A stretch of DNA of 64,000 nucleotides from Jaltomata sinuosa (GCA_003996215.1 QJPP01001574.1:62001-126000), one strand, 5' to 3'; positions 22,935-35,835 are shown, counted from the first letter of the stretch. Notes: generated from the sequence alone by a model not told the origin. Program-made: numbers and translations.

Positions 22935-25500
22935 TACTTTTTTTCGGAATCGAGTTCCGAAAATCATGTTTAGCCATAAAAATTTAAAATAAATTAATTA
23001 ATTAAAAATTAAATTTCGAAATTTGAAAAACATCAGAAAATTATTTTCACTCTTTTCACATCAAATCACTGCATAAAAATTGAAAAATCGTTTCAATTTA
23101 TATTCGCTATCAAACATAATTTTAATTTTTAAATATTATTTTTTAATTTAAAAGTAAAAATTATCTTTTTAAAATTTCACAATTTTCATGACCAAATGAA
23201 CTCTAATTTGTCTTCTTCCTGAATTCATATTTAATCAAATCAAACCGACATGAATATCGAACACCAAATAAAAATATACTATTGGAAAGTAGTGGTAGGT
23301 GGGTGGAAGTTGCATTTGTCCTACATGTGTGGGAATATTTTTTAAAAATTCCTTCCACACTTAAAATGAAAAAGTCAAATTAATTAAAGCCAATTTTATT
23401 GGGTAATAACTATTTGATATTTAGGACACACTAAATTTAACTAATCAAAGGATTAATCTTTTTTTATATATAATTATTTGATATTTAAAATTCACCAACT
23501 TAATTAATTCACAAACCGATTAATCTGAGTTGATTAGGAAAGTTTTTCTGACATGTCTGTCTGAACATAAGATACCTAAAAAAGAAAAAGAAAAATGTTA
23601 TTATAAATGGCACAAGAAATGGACTTCTTTTGGTGCAACTACTTAGTACTCTCTTCATCTATTTTTACTTATTCATTATATTAAAATTAGATGTCCATTT
23701 TTATTTGTTCAGTTTGAAAAATCAAGATATAATTTATCACTTAATGTTTATCAAATATTTTTTTAATGTATTTTTTAAGACATTGAATTTATTATATTCA
23801 AATAACGATATAGTAAAATTATCATTTTATTTATTACTCTTTAAAAGGTGAATGAAGTTACTATTGAACAAATAAAAATTGACGAAGAAAGTAATTGTCA
23901 ATCCATTAATTTGACTAGTCCAAATTATTTGGACAAGAGTTTTTATATAATCAGTAATTCGATTAATTCAGATTCACATTATATCGACACATCAAAATTG
24001 AAATAATTTTTTTCAACTTGCAAAGACTTGGCATTAATAAACTTCCATTTACAAAGTCAATAATTTTTGCCTTCTTACTTTTTTTTTTGGGAGTAAGTGG
24101 CCAGTGGGCCAAGAAACTTCCAGAATATTATGAAGAATATTACCCATGGGCATATGTCACACAAAGATGTCATAATAATAGTAATAATAATAATATGCTA
24201 AAAAGTATTGTGATGTATGAAATATCTTGCGTTCACGCATAAGTTGAGGAAGGACCAAGGTGATATTAATATAATCTCCCCTTATGTAAGTTGATTTTAC
24301 GATTCAGATCAATAACTTATAAGTCACACAAAGAAACGATGTTATCATTGCTCCAAGGATAAAATAAATAAACTATGATAATTTAGATAAAATTATACTG
24401 TAATTTTTTTTGCATTGGCCCTATAAAATGGTCAAAGCCAGCCAATTTATCGTTTCATATTATATAATTTTCTATAAATCACACGAAGAGATAATTTTAG
24501 CGTTGTTCTAAAAATAAAATGAACTATTAGAATTTAAATAAAATTATACCTTAAAATTCTTTGTGTTGTCTTTATAAGATAGTCTAAAGTCAGCCAATTT
24601 ATCATTTCATACTATATAATTTGAAATATTATCTATATATTCCAATATATTACTATTTAATAAGAATCAATAAGCAGGTAACAGGGCGTTAATATGCCTG
24701 TTTCTGCTGCCTGCTTATTCATTTGTGGGGAGATCTTCGTTTTAATTTATTTATATTTTTTTAAAATTTATTATATATTTAAAAAATACGCATTTATTTG
24801 TCTTTTTTTGAAATATATTATATATTTAAAAAATACGCAAAAAGATAAATCACAATAACTAATAATTTAAAATATATGAAAGACATAAAAAAATTAATTG
24901 GCTCTCAAAATTTTATCAGTGCCACATAAATTAAGATAAAGAAAGTAACATATATTATTTTAAAATGATGTAAAAAATATTATAAATCATAATAATTAAT
25001 AATTTAAAATATTTAAAACACATAAAAAATTTAATTGACTCCATAAAATTCTTTGTGTTGGCTCTATAAGATAGTCTAAAGCCAGCCAATTTATCATTTC
25101 ATATTATAACCACTTTAGGACAACAACAATAACAACATTTTAAATGTAATTTCATAAAGTAAGTACTATTTTAGAACCACTATGTAAAAAAAAAGCCAAA
25201 ATCTATAAAACGCTTAAAAATTTAATCGTATAAGAATCAACTTTAGATATACGAGTGTGAATTTGAAAAAACTGTTTTCAAACTTGCAAATAATAAACTT
25301 CCATTTACAAAGTCAATTTTTTTTTTTTTGGAGTAAGTGGTAAATGGGCCAAGAAACTTCTAGAATATTATGAAGAATATTACGCATGGGCATATGTCAC
25401 ACAAAGATGTCATAATAATAATAACAATATAATAATGATAATAATAATAATAATAACAACAACAATAACATATGCTAAGAAGTATAGTGATGTATGAAAC
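22935..25500. other. Upstream flank of GST copy 2
   Basis: AT-rich sequence holding the segmental-duplication landmarks (23284-23362, 24010-24240, 25265-25510), a foldback at 24669-24719, and TAA/AAT microsatellites at 24172-24192 and 25413-25470. No gene recognised. Confidence 0.5.
24669..24719. repeat. Two-tier foldback
   Basis: The outer arms AATAAGCAGG and CCTGCTTATT are perfect inverted copies (10 bp). The inner arms AACAGG and CCTGTT enclose an 11-nt loop. It is GC-rich in a very AT-rich context. No promoter or gene is next to it. Confidence 0.6.
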
Positions 25501-28500
25501 ACCTTGCGTTCATGCATAAGTTGAAGAAGGACCGCATCTTAAGGGTGATATTAATATAACCTTTTCTAATACAAATATTAATAGCCGACTCGAATTCATG
25601 ACCTAAAAATCACTCGAAGAATCAATTTTATCGTTACTCTAAGGATAAAATGAACAAACTATTATAATTTAAATAAAATTGTAGGAGTTGATAGGGGATA
25701 AAATGAACAAACTATAATTTTTTGGGGAGGTGATAGGGGTAGAGGTGGTGTTAGGTAGGGTTAAGAGGTTCCTCCAAATCCTCTTTACGGAATATTACAC
25801 TATTTATATATAATAATTATTTTTTTTAATGTATATACAGTAGATATTAAACCCCCTTCGATTGTTTCCTATTTTGAACCCTTTTAGTAAAAATTCTGAC
25901 TCGACCATTAACGAGGTTGAGGGGGCAAAGTAGGAAAAAGATTTTTCAAATCACCAATTTTTCACTTTTAATTATTAAAAAATTTCTTAGTTTGAATTCT
26001 AAAAATAGACAATTTTTCTTCTTCACCTAGTGGCCACATAGGTAGTAGGGAAAAAAATTAACGAGTGAGACTTGGTTGATGGTTCGAGTCACGCCGAATA
26101 ATGGACATTATCGATCCTTCGGAGAGATAGGGGGTAGGTAAAGGGGGGGGGGGGAGAAAATTCTATTTCAACAAGACTTGATTTGAATCGTAATTCATAT
26201 TCAAGTTATTTTAGTGAGAACGACTTAGGAAAAAGATTTTGAAGTCAATAATTTTTAAATTTTATTAAAAAATCTCGAGCCTAAATTCTAAAAATATAAA
26301 AAAATATGTTTTCTCACCTAGTGGCCACATTGGTGGATAAAAGTCTGCACAAATTGGCATTTTTTTATTTCTTCACCTTTTTGCCCTTAAGTCTCCTTCA
26401 TGTGCTCCACTAACCCTCAAACTTTGACTACATTACTCTTTTCCTATTCTAACTACTTAGAATTGAAATATGAGTAACCTCTTTCTTGGATTAAATTATC
26501 CTAAAATTATAATCTCCGATTTATAATTTTTGAATTAATTTATTTCACTTAAAAGGTGAAATAAAATAATTTTAAATTTAATAAAATAAGGTGGGATATC
26601 ACGATTAAGTTTGGTGTTTTATGTGTATTATGTCATATAGGATGTATGTATCTACTTACTCAATTTTATATAAGTTTAAATGCCTACTTGTGTACATTCA
26701 AAATTAAATGGCGTAAATGCTAGCTGAGGGCAAATTAAATGATATGTTTATCTATTATATATGACTAGCTAAAAAAATGTGTGTACCCATTGAATGCGTT
26801 TTGTTTGTTCAATATGCTTTATATGAAATTTCTAATTTACCCTTTATCCACTCTTTTGTAAAAGAAATTTTTTGAAACTTATAAAATTGTTTAGACTTCA
26901 AAAAATATTAATTATAGGGGTAAAATTAAAAAAATAAATTAATTTTGTTTTGATTTGAAAAATTAATAAGTAATTTGGGACAACTAATATGAGACAGAGG
27001 GAGTACGATATTGGAGTTAATATGGTGTTTGATTTGCAATTTGAAAATTCGCATAACTAACACATGTATAAGTTATGAGGGGATCTATGTATTGTTTTAT
27101 GCGGGATAGAAGGTGGATTAAGTAATACATGAATAACTAAATCGTGCATAATTAATCATGGCATAAAATAGTACATAAATTCCCTCATAACTGATACATA
27201 TATTATTAATACATGCATGACTCTATCCAGCTATCAAACACCCTCTTAATTATTTATGAGTATTTTTAATCATTTGAAATATTAATCTCTCTCTAGTAGA
27301 TAGAGTTAATCTAAGCAACTACAATATTAGAGTATGTGTATCATGTGCTCTTCACTTATAAAGTTTTCAATGTTAATTAGTCAATGTTTATGACTTTCAA
27401 GAATAATTATTACTAAGCAGGCAAAATGGGAAGGACATACTCAATTATATCTTAGCCTTTTAAAATAATAATTATTTTAAATTGTGTATTTTTAATAAGA
27501 ACGATAAATAAAGTGGTACAGAGGGAATATATATCAATATTCTGGTGGAAATAGGTGGAGGCCCAATGTATTGATGGGCCAAAATTTTATATGGTCCAGT
27601 CCCTATACCAATTTTATATTTGGGCCTAGATCAGTAATGGGCCATTAAACAAGAAGAAAAATAGTGGGCCGGTCGTTAAGTGTCCAAGCCTCTAACCCAA
27701 TTAGTTCGTGGAAAAATTACTTGAGTGAATACTTTTTAATAAATAATTATTGTTTTTAGCGATACTTTGTTATTTATTACCATCTATATCAATATATAGC
27801 AAGACTATGATAAATCTGCAATATGTATTAAAAGTGAATTATGCATGCAATATAGATGTATTATAAGTGTTTTAAAATGTATTATGCTTGTTTGGTAAGA
27901 AATTGACATAATGTATTATAAGTGTATTAAAGTGTGTGATTAATGTATTATCCATGAATAGAACTTATATTATATGTGTTTTATAATTTGTTCTCTGCAA
28001 TATGTATTAAAACTGTATTACAAATGTATTATAAGTGTCAAGTGAAAAAAAAATGTTATTGCTATAGATGGTAAATATTTTCTTAATATAGCATATTTAT
28101 GTAAGTTACCCTTAATTTGGTTCAGTGTTCAATGTACACTTTTTCAAAATCAAAAATTGAAGAACTGAACCAAAGTTTGATAAAACCAAACAGAAAAATC
28201 GAATGCCCACCCCTATAGGATAAACATGTTTGGACTCCTCTATTTATTTGTATTTTAAATTTTTTATAATATAACTATTTAACGTGTATTCAATTTTGAC
28301 AAACAAGTGAGAATAGTTTGAAGTTTCTAAAAGAGTAATTTAGAAGGCAAAGATATTAATCCTTACACATGTACTTGGTTTATTTTTATTTGTCATATTT
28401 TGTCTTATGACTTATGAGAGTCAGTTTTACCAACCTTCAGAGCTAAATTAAATTAGATTATTCAATATTTTTTTAATTTAGAATTTAGATATTAAAAACT

Positions 28501-28760
28501 TATACGAAAAATACTATAAGTTGCAATCTTTCTCATATTCATGCAGTTTGACTCTCGAAAGTTCATGCAGTTGGTCAAAATTCATGCAGTTTAACTCTCA
28601 AAACGAAAAACATGACAGGTAAAAGCGAAAGGAGAAAGAAGTAATTAACTTAATAAATCAGCACCAATAATTAGTGTCCTATTTTTCATTAATTTACACA
28701 ACTTTGCCTGCCACATTCAAACACATGGATGCCACCTAGCTAAACCTATACATTATATTA

Positions 28761-28998
28761 CTCCCTCCGTTCCATTTTATGTGGCATACTTTTCTTTTTA
28801 GTCTGTCCCAAAAAGAATGTCACCTTTCTATAATTAGAAAAAATTTAACTTTGAAATTCCCTTTTACCCTTAATGAAATGATTTACAACTACACAAATAT
28901 TCAAGGATTATTTTGAACCACGAATTTTAAAAGTCTTCTTTTTTTTCTTAAACACCGTGTCAAGTCAAAGATTGCCACATAAAATGGAACGGAGGGAT
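28761..28998. mobile_element. Stowaway-like MITE
   Basis: Termini ctccctccgttccattttat and the inverted match ataaaatggaacggagggat, next to TA. It is the best preserved of the Stowaway-like copies in the window. Confidence 0.8.
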
Positions 28999-29588
28999 TA
29001 ATATAATTTATAGCCTCCCTTGTTTCTTGGAAACCAAAGTGACAATTTCCTGTCAAAACCTACTTACAAGTAGGTTATCCAACTATAGTGTTTCAACTTA
29101 AAAGATTAATTAGCAAGTAATTAGGAAGAGGAGGGGACCATATAATCACTAATTGATGAAAGCAATATTATATACACGTATAATAAAGTCTAGAAAACCA
29201 TCTTTAGCATCATTGAAAAACATACTCATATAAGAAATATTACCTAACTTAGTACCATCAGCAAGAATCTGCCTGCCATTACGTTTCGTATAGATGCTAC
29301 TTATAAAATTTTATATTTCGCTTGAAAATTATAAAATTTTAACTTTTGTACGACTTTGATATGCATCACAAGTTTTTAGCTTTTGCACGACTCTGATGTA
29401 GTACTCAAGGAATTAACTTATATACACCAACAATATAAGAAATATATTATAATTAGCGCATATTATCTTATTGTTTAGACATATACTTACCTGTAATTGA
29501 TCTGATAACATAAAATATTCTTTTACACTGTTAGTATATAAAAGTTAAAACGATTTGTTTAAACATAATAAAACTCAAGATATGTGCT

Positions 29589-29595
29589 TATAAAG
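29589..29595 (+). promoter_or_regulatory. Possible TATA box of the NF-YB gene
   Basis: TATAAAG, 76 bp upstream of the ATG, which would leave a 5' UTR of about 45 nt. Position and sequence fit, but there is no independent support. Confidence 0.4.
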
Positions 29596-29664
29596 AAACA
29601 AACCCTACACATAATATGGAGCAAAGTACTTATAGGTTTCTTCTTATAGAAAGAAAGAAAAAAA

Positions 29665-30210
29665 ATGGTTGATAATAATGTTGTCAACATATTATTAGGG
29701 TCTAAATATGATAGAGAAAGCTCTAAATACAATTCAATTAGTGAAGATGGAGTGATTAAGGAGCAAGATAGGTTGTTGCCAATAGCAAATGTTGGGAGAA
29801 TTATGAAGCAAATTCTTCCACCAAATGCCAAGATTTCAAAAGAAGCCAAAGAGACTATGCAAGAATGTGTTAGTGAGTTCATTAGTTTTGTGACTGGTGA
29901 AGCATCTGATAAGTGTCACAATGAGAAGAGAAAGACTTTGAATGGTGATGATATTTGTTGGGCTTTGGGAAGTTTAGGTTTTGATGATTATGCTGAGCCA
30001 TTGAAGAGGTATTTGCATAAACATAGAGAGTTAGAAGGTGAAAGAATTAACCAAAATAAGGGTGTTGGACTTGGAATTAATCATATTGAAGATCATCAAA
30101 GGGAAAGAGATGAAGTACCAACAATTTCATCAAGTACTACTATGCCATTCAAAATCACCATCATGGATCATAAGGGGGAAACCAATTTTCTCCCTACAAG
30201 ACCTTATTAA
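29665..30210 (+). CDS. NF-YB: NF-YB (CCAAT-box binding factor subunit B, HAP3), 181 aa, single exon
   Basis: Histone-fold subunit of the heterotrimeric NF-Y factor. It pairs with NF-YC, and the dimer recruits NF-YA to bind CCAAT in promoters. The core spans about residues 33-121: EQDRLLPIANVGRIMKQILP (start of the histone fold), then KISKEAKETMQECVSEFISF, TGEASDKCHNEKRKTLNGDD and ICWALGSLGFDDYAEPLKRY. The Asp before RLLPIANV and the EASDKC segment are conserved family features. The N-terminal 32 and C-terminal 60 residues are not conserved and are rich in polar residues. The non-LEC1 core plus the GSLGFDDYAEPL segment suggests the NF-YB4/5-like group, though this is tentative. No intron is needed. 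The start is the first ATG after the putative TATA box. Confidence 0.95.
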   Translation: MVDNNVVNILLGSKYDRESSKYNSISEDGVIKEQDRLLPIANVGRIMKQILPPNAKISKEAKETMQECVSEFISFVTGEASDKCHNEKRKTLNGDDICWALGSLGFDDYAEPLKRYLHKHRELEGERINQNKGVGLGINHIEDHQRERDEVPTISSSTTMPFKITIMDHKGETNFLPTRPY

Positions 30211-30820
30211 TCTTGTTGTTGTTCTTCTTCCTTTTTTTTTGTTTAACTGTTCAGTATCTGGAACTTACTGGTCTGAGTAACTTGGATTTGTGCTATGTGG
30301 AGTCCACTAAAGGGGGAGCGCTCTCTACCAGGACTTTCTCTTGATCTTCTTCTTCTTATCTCTTTTTTTTTTTTTTTAATTTTGGTTTAACCATCTTGTG
30401 TCTAAAATCTACTGGCCCTACTAATCTGAATTCTTGCCGCATAGGGCTGGAGAAATGCTTCCTCTACTGGAAGTTTGTTTATTTCTAAGGCTCGAACTTG
30501 AAACTTTGAGTACTTCTTTTAAGTTATGACATAAACACTCTGAAATGTTAATCTAGTTTTGTGTTTTGATGAGTCAACTTGCATTTCCAATTGGTCATGG
30601 TTTGGTTGATTTTGTGTTCTTGTATATTTTCTCTGTATTGATCATCTTATCCTTCATAAAATGAGAAAATTAGGATGAGCCTAACTACTTTTAAGCCTTT
30701 CCTACACTAAAAGGTGTGATCTAGCGATTAATAAAGTGAATAAAATTAAATTATGAGAAATTAGGATTCAAATTTTAGCAAAGACACTGCCTAAGATGTT
30801 GATTGACAAAATTATTTGTT

Positions 30821-31103
30821 CACTACTAAAAAGTAAAAACAATGCAAAAATTGAGGAATAGAATATCGATGGACAGGATCGATCTAAAAATCTGAGGCAA
30901 AATCGACACAGTTTCTTCTTTTTTTAATGTACATATTGAAAAACTGACCTTGTCCATCGATTTTTAAAACCGACAGGTAGGGTCCGTTGTCTATCGATTT
31001 CACCAACGACGTACCGTACTCCATCGATTTGACGTCGATTTTTCTTAAAAAATGACCCTATCCGTCGGTTTGACACTCGATTTTGACCTAATTTTTAATA
31101 GTG
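30821..31103. mobile_element. Non-autonomous CACTA (En/Spm-type) element
   Basis: A 283-bp element begins CACTACTAAAAA and ends with the inverted counterpart TTTTTAATAGTG, flanked by the 3-bp duplication GTT (30818-30820 and 31104-31106). The interior repeats tcgattt-type motifs in several copies (near 30956, 30993, 31021, 31055), like the subterminal binding sites of CACTA elements. No coding capacity. Confidence 0.75.
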
Positions 31104-31482
31104 GTTACTCATGTTGGTAGGAGATTTAGCAGATATCGAATAGAATAATTAAAGTGCACACAAACTGACACGGACACAAAATAAAAGTTGACAAACTCAC
31201 AAAGTAAAGGTATCAACTAGCCAACTAGCCAACTAGCTAGGCATGTAAAATGGCATCATCAAAGTGTTTCATTTTTGAAACCCTAGAAACTAGGACCACA
31301 AATTTGAGTTGTTCTAAAAATGCTTAGTTTGTCACTATTTAAAGTCTCTATCTTGCTGGCACTATGAAACTCTTATTAAATTGAAAAGAACTGTCTTTTA
31401 CTCCCTCCAAGTGAGGATTTGCATCAATGGATAGGATTCATAGGTTGAAAGAAAAACAAAATAAGAGATATATAACAAAAAA

Positions 31483-31640
31483 AAGGCCGCTCGGTGCACT
31501 AAAATTTTCGGCATGCGTAAGATTCAGAAGAGCCGAACCACAAGAGTTTATTGTACGCAACCTTATCTCATATTATTGTAAAAGGATATTTCCACAACTT
31601 AAACCCCTGAACTCCTGGTCACATTACCAGTTACTCAGAA
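31483..31640 (-). mobile_element. Au-type SINE
   Basis: On the minus strand it reads gtaactggtaatgtgaccag (A-box side), gttcaggggtttaagttgtg (B-box side), ttgcgtacaataaactcttg, then the tail tttagtgcaccgag. This is the order of Au SINEs seen in many Solanaceae introns. Confidence 0.7.
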
Positions 31641-32931
31641 ATATGTATATTATTAATTATTGAAAGGGACAAAGAAAGAAAAATTATAATGTATCTGTGA
31701 TTTCAAGATTTTATCCAACCAAAACAATGACTTTGATGTTACTCTTGTACAATAAAAATAATCTTAAAATAAGGATTTAGAATTAAGTTATATCTACTGA
31801 TCATATTCTCATGAAGAGTTATAATGTGTTTGTATTAGTTGATCAAATTAGTTTATGAGCAATTTTTGGTTTATGTATACGTTTGGTGAATTCGTGTTTT
31901 ATGACCTCCAAAACGTCAAAGAAAATGACATTTGTTATGGTGAGTATTGATTATCAGGTTTGATTGATTTTACCCTAAATTCTCCTCTTCTTTACCATTT
32001 CTTAACACGGTGAATATTTAATTTTAAATTTAAAACTAATAATTTATTTAATTTTTGTCAAGGTGATTTTTTTTTTCACGTGGAGTGCCACGTGGCAGGA
32101 TTTTTAAAATAAAATGGAGAATGTAGTACACACACCATCACATATTAGTTAAGATGTGTTTCTCAAACTAATGAGTGATAATTTAGGTATGAAACTCATA
32201 CTTCCAATAATTTAGATATGAAACTCAATAAAAGAGAATATTTTAGATGTGTTTTTGATAATTTACGAATATATTTATACAATAATAAAATATTTCACAA
32301 ATTAAAGAGCATAAGGTAAAAAGTTTGCTAGCATGAATTTTGCTAGAAAATTTCTTGAAATAAAACCTTTTCCCTTTAATGAGCCATACGTAACACGAAT
32401 TTGAATTAAAATATTTTCCGAAAATGAATATTTTCCTCTTTAATAGATCTTACGTGATATGAGTCTTGATTAATTAGGCTAGTGGGCCTGTGAGTTACAT
32501 CTTACAGGCTTATCCGGCCCATTGTCATGTCTAAATAGTAAGCCCATAATACAAAGTGTAAGTATTCGTACTGTTTCAATTTACGTGACACATGTTTTTT
32601 TATTCAATCTTAAAAAGAATGACACATTTTATAGTTAATAATAATTTTACTTTAAAATGTTAATTTCACCTCTAATGAAATGATTTACAACTACATAAAC
32701 AACTATGACTTATTTTAGGTTGATCACAAGTTTTAAAAGTCTTTCTTGCTTTTTAAACTCCGTGTCAAGTTAAACTACATCATTTAGAGAGAAAGAGAGG
32801 TTATTTTCTATAGACCATCAACTCAAGAGAATAATACGAGTGAAGAAATCAAGTAACACAATACACAATAAATAATAACAGAGATTGAAGAAACCAGAAA
32901 CTACAAAAGTATTACTATAACTAAGGGCTCG

Positions 32932-33104
32932 TTTAACTGGGGAATACGTTATTTTGGAATAAATTATCTCATAATTGTGATTCCACTCTTAATATGAGAT
33001 AAAAATAACATTACAATTTGGAGATTAGTAATCTGAGATAAACTCATCCTAAAGTTAATCTCAAAATTAGTTATGTCTTATCCTTTGCATCAAACGAGCC
33101 TTAA
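32932..33104. mobile_element. MITE-like foldback
   Basis: Termini agggctcgttt and aaacgagcctt are inverted copies about 170 bp apart. Inside are repeated taatctgagataa-type motifs. The target duplication is not certain. Confidence 0.5.
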
Positions 33105-35199
33105 TAGTAAGGAAGAATAAGTGAAACAATACCCAATGACTTACTATTTTGTCTGTCCCATTTAAGTGGTATTTTTTGAATTTCGAGATATAAACAAATT
33201 TATCTTTGATCATTATTTTTTCATAATATCTTTTAAATATTTCAAATGTTAATTATTGTGTTTTATAATACTTTTTATGTAGTTTTCAAATTATATAATT
33301 TTCATTTCAAAAAACTTAAAGATTTTATGTCTAAACTCACGCTCAAATTTAAATTATTTGACTCTCGAAAAATAAAACGTCTTATATAAAATAAGACAGA
33401 GGGAATAATTTCTTATCTTAATTCATATCCTTCATAATTTCTCATTTAAAATTATATTCTCGATAAATTAAAATTGCATCACGTTCTGTCTAATCACCGA
33501 ACAAAATTTTTTGGGCGTGGGATGATAAATGTGTCAAGTTTTATGCATATAAGTGCGTGCGTGCATGCTATAGAAGTGAGATGCGTGGCATAGCACAAGC
33601 CTTTCGAAATTGTGAGATTTTTTGCATCATTATCTACGATAACAATAATATATTTAGCCCCCGTTTAACCATAAAAAGTAAGAGTAATTTTTGGGAAAAA
33701 ACTTGATAAAAAGTATTTGATCATATAATTTATTATTTTTTGATAAATATTTTTGATAAAAATCCCAATTTTTCAAAAAACTAAAAGAAAACTAATTTTA
33801 TAAAGACACTCCACTATTTATTAATTCCAACTAATATCTATCTGTCAATCAATCCCACTAATAAACTTTGTTATTTGACTCTCAAGTATGTAATGGTTTG
33901 TTAAAAGTTATGGATATTTTTAATAATTTTTAGAACTTAAGGGTATAAATTATATTTCTTGAAAAAGTCAAATATTTTTCCTAAAAATTATGACCAAACA
34001 CATGGTAAAACTTCACCTAAAAATAGCTTGCCAAAAATATTTGGGAATTTATGACCAAACGCTAGCTTAGTATATTCTCGCAAAGTAAAATTTGAGGAGA
34101 TAGAGTATACACAATTCGTATTATTGTCGATGAGATAGAAAAATTGTTTTCAATAAACCCTCAATTCAAGACATAAATAAATTAGGAAATAAGCGTTATA
34201 AAAGTACCAACAACAATAAATAATAATAAAAACAATCAATACTAACACATAAACAAGGCTATCACAAAATAATACTCTAATTTATCTGCAACAACAAATA
34301 TCAGTAAAACTTTAAAAATAAACCACTACAATTATAGGACTACAACTACTAATATGGATAATCAAACAAAGCACTCGAACCTACTGACATAAACGTACTC
34401 CTAATTTACTAGATACAAACTTTCATGTTGGGCACGGACCCAATATTAATATTAAAAAATTATAAAATATATCTAATTTAAATATACATATATTATTATT
34501 TTATTTAGATCAATTTAAAATATTCTTATGTAATTATTGTGATTCACAATAGTTTTAATGTAATTTATTTTGTGATTTATAATATTTTTAATGTAATTTT
34601 CAAAAGAATATTTTAAGTTATTAATTATTATTAATTATTATGATTTATAATACTTTTAATATAATTTTTAAATATATAATAAATTATTAATTATTATGCT
34701 TTATAATATCTTTAGCGTAAAATAAATAAATTAAAATAAAAAAAAGTATAAAAAATTTCAAAACAAAACTCGTTGAAACAAGCATACCGTTCATGTTCTG
34801 CTTCAACTGCCACAACCGTAACTTCTTATATAGGAAGATAAATCTCTCATAATTTCAAATCAATAAATTATAGTAACTAAATTTATAGATTACAATCAGA
34901 TATCTATAAATATTTAATAAGTTTTGTAATAAAAATATAAAAAATACATATATATTACTAAATTTTTGAAAACTCATACACTATAATCTAAATCCGTTAT
35001 TACATGTTTGGCTCATGAAAGTGGACAAAAGTTGGATAAGTCCAAAACTGCTTGAAATGATGGACAAGAGATAAGTACAAACAGATATATTAAATCAACT
35101 CAAAATGCACAAACACCTTTTTCGGAATAGCAAAACTAAAGTTCACTAAAGAAAAATTAAAATACAATTTATACCTATAAATATATTAAAATAGATTGT

Positions 35200-35277
35200 T
35201 AGATATAAATTTGGAGCTTTAGCTTTCAAGGAACTAAAATGTTTGTTCATGGAAGGTGATACTTGTTGCTGTTTCTG
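35200..35277 (+). other. Probable 5' UTR exon of the FLZ gene with a short uORF
   Basis: Ends in a consensus donor CTG|GTAAGT at 35277/35278. An upstream ATG opens a 6-codon frame (MFVHGR, then stop). The left end is not defined. The intron would run to 35830, or to 35702 if the duplicated acceptor is used. Confidence 0.45.
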
Positions 35278-35573
35278 GTAAGTTCCTTGTTACTCTTTCC
35301 TCGTTTTAAAATAGTTGTTATATTTTATTTTTCGAGAGTTAACTTGATTTGACTAATATTTACTGAAATTTTTTGACTTTTTTGGTATTTATATCTTTAT
35401 ATTTAAATTTTCTTAGTAAAAATTTCGACTCTTCCACCGATAACACTCATATTCCATATGGAGTGAGTTTGTCATAATTGATTAATTTTACGTTGACGAT
35501 AGCAGTATCCCAGTGGCCTAACTACATAGATAAAAAGGTAATCAATTAAACACCTTTTATCAAAATATTATAT

Positions 35574-35835
35574 ATATAAAAGTAATATTATATATATTAA
35601 ATAGTGAACAGCTTAATGAGATTTCTAGCTTCGTCATTCACCTATCCCAACCTTCCTTTCTTTTTTCCCCTAATTAATAAATTACTTGCTTTTAATTTAC
35701 AGTCTAATATGACATATATTAAATCGTGAATATCTTAACGAGATTTCTGACTTCGCCCTTACATATATCCCAACCTTCCTTAGTTTCTTTTTTTCCCTAA
35801 TTAATAAATTACTTGCATTTTAATTTGCAGTCTTC
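35574..35835 (+). repeat. Tandem duplication of about 128 bp containing the 5' UTR 3' splice site
   Basis: Two copies share tatattaaat(a/c)gtgaa, acgagatttct or its variant, cccaaccttcctt, aattaataaattacttgc and a terminal ttaattt(a/g)cag|tct. Both copies therefore end in a usable acceptor, at 35702 and 35830. Confidence 0.7.

Larger units (their letters stand above)
13035..25500. repeat. Segmental tandem duplication carrying two GST genes
   Basis: Unit 1 runs from about 13035 to 18960 and unit 2 from about 19540 to 25500. Matching landmarks in order: the 3' flank (13035-13190 / 19545-19680), GST exons 3, 2 and 1 (13286 / 19799 etc.), a 75-bp block starting gtagtggtaggtgg (17143 / 23288), and two copies each of a block containing gtgggccaagaaac (18118 and 18797 / 24104 and 25345). 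Spacing differs by a few hundred bases because each unit gained its own insertions (Stowaway, hAT, microsatellites). Confidence 0.8.
25501..29660. other. Gene-free spacer upstream of NF-YB
   Basis: Contains a direct repeat of about 115 bp (25926-26042 and 26221-26332, both ending tcacctagtggccacat), a run of 12 G at 26143-26154, a region at 27760-28090 with many tgtattataagtgt variants that looks like a MITE, and the Stowaway-like element at 28761-28998. No coding frame with a recognisable domain. Confidence 0.5.
30211..35190. other. Gene-free spacer between NF-YB and FLZ
   Basis: Holds the NF-YB 3' UTR, a CACTA-type element (30821-31103), an Au SINE (31483-31640), a decayed Stowaway-like piece (about 32565-32790), foldback elements at 32932-33104 and about 33655-34070, and an RTE/TS tail relic near 34100-34170. 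The rest is plain AT-rich DNA. Confidence 0.5.
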
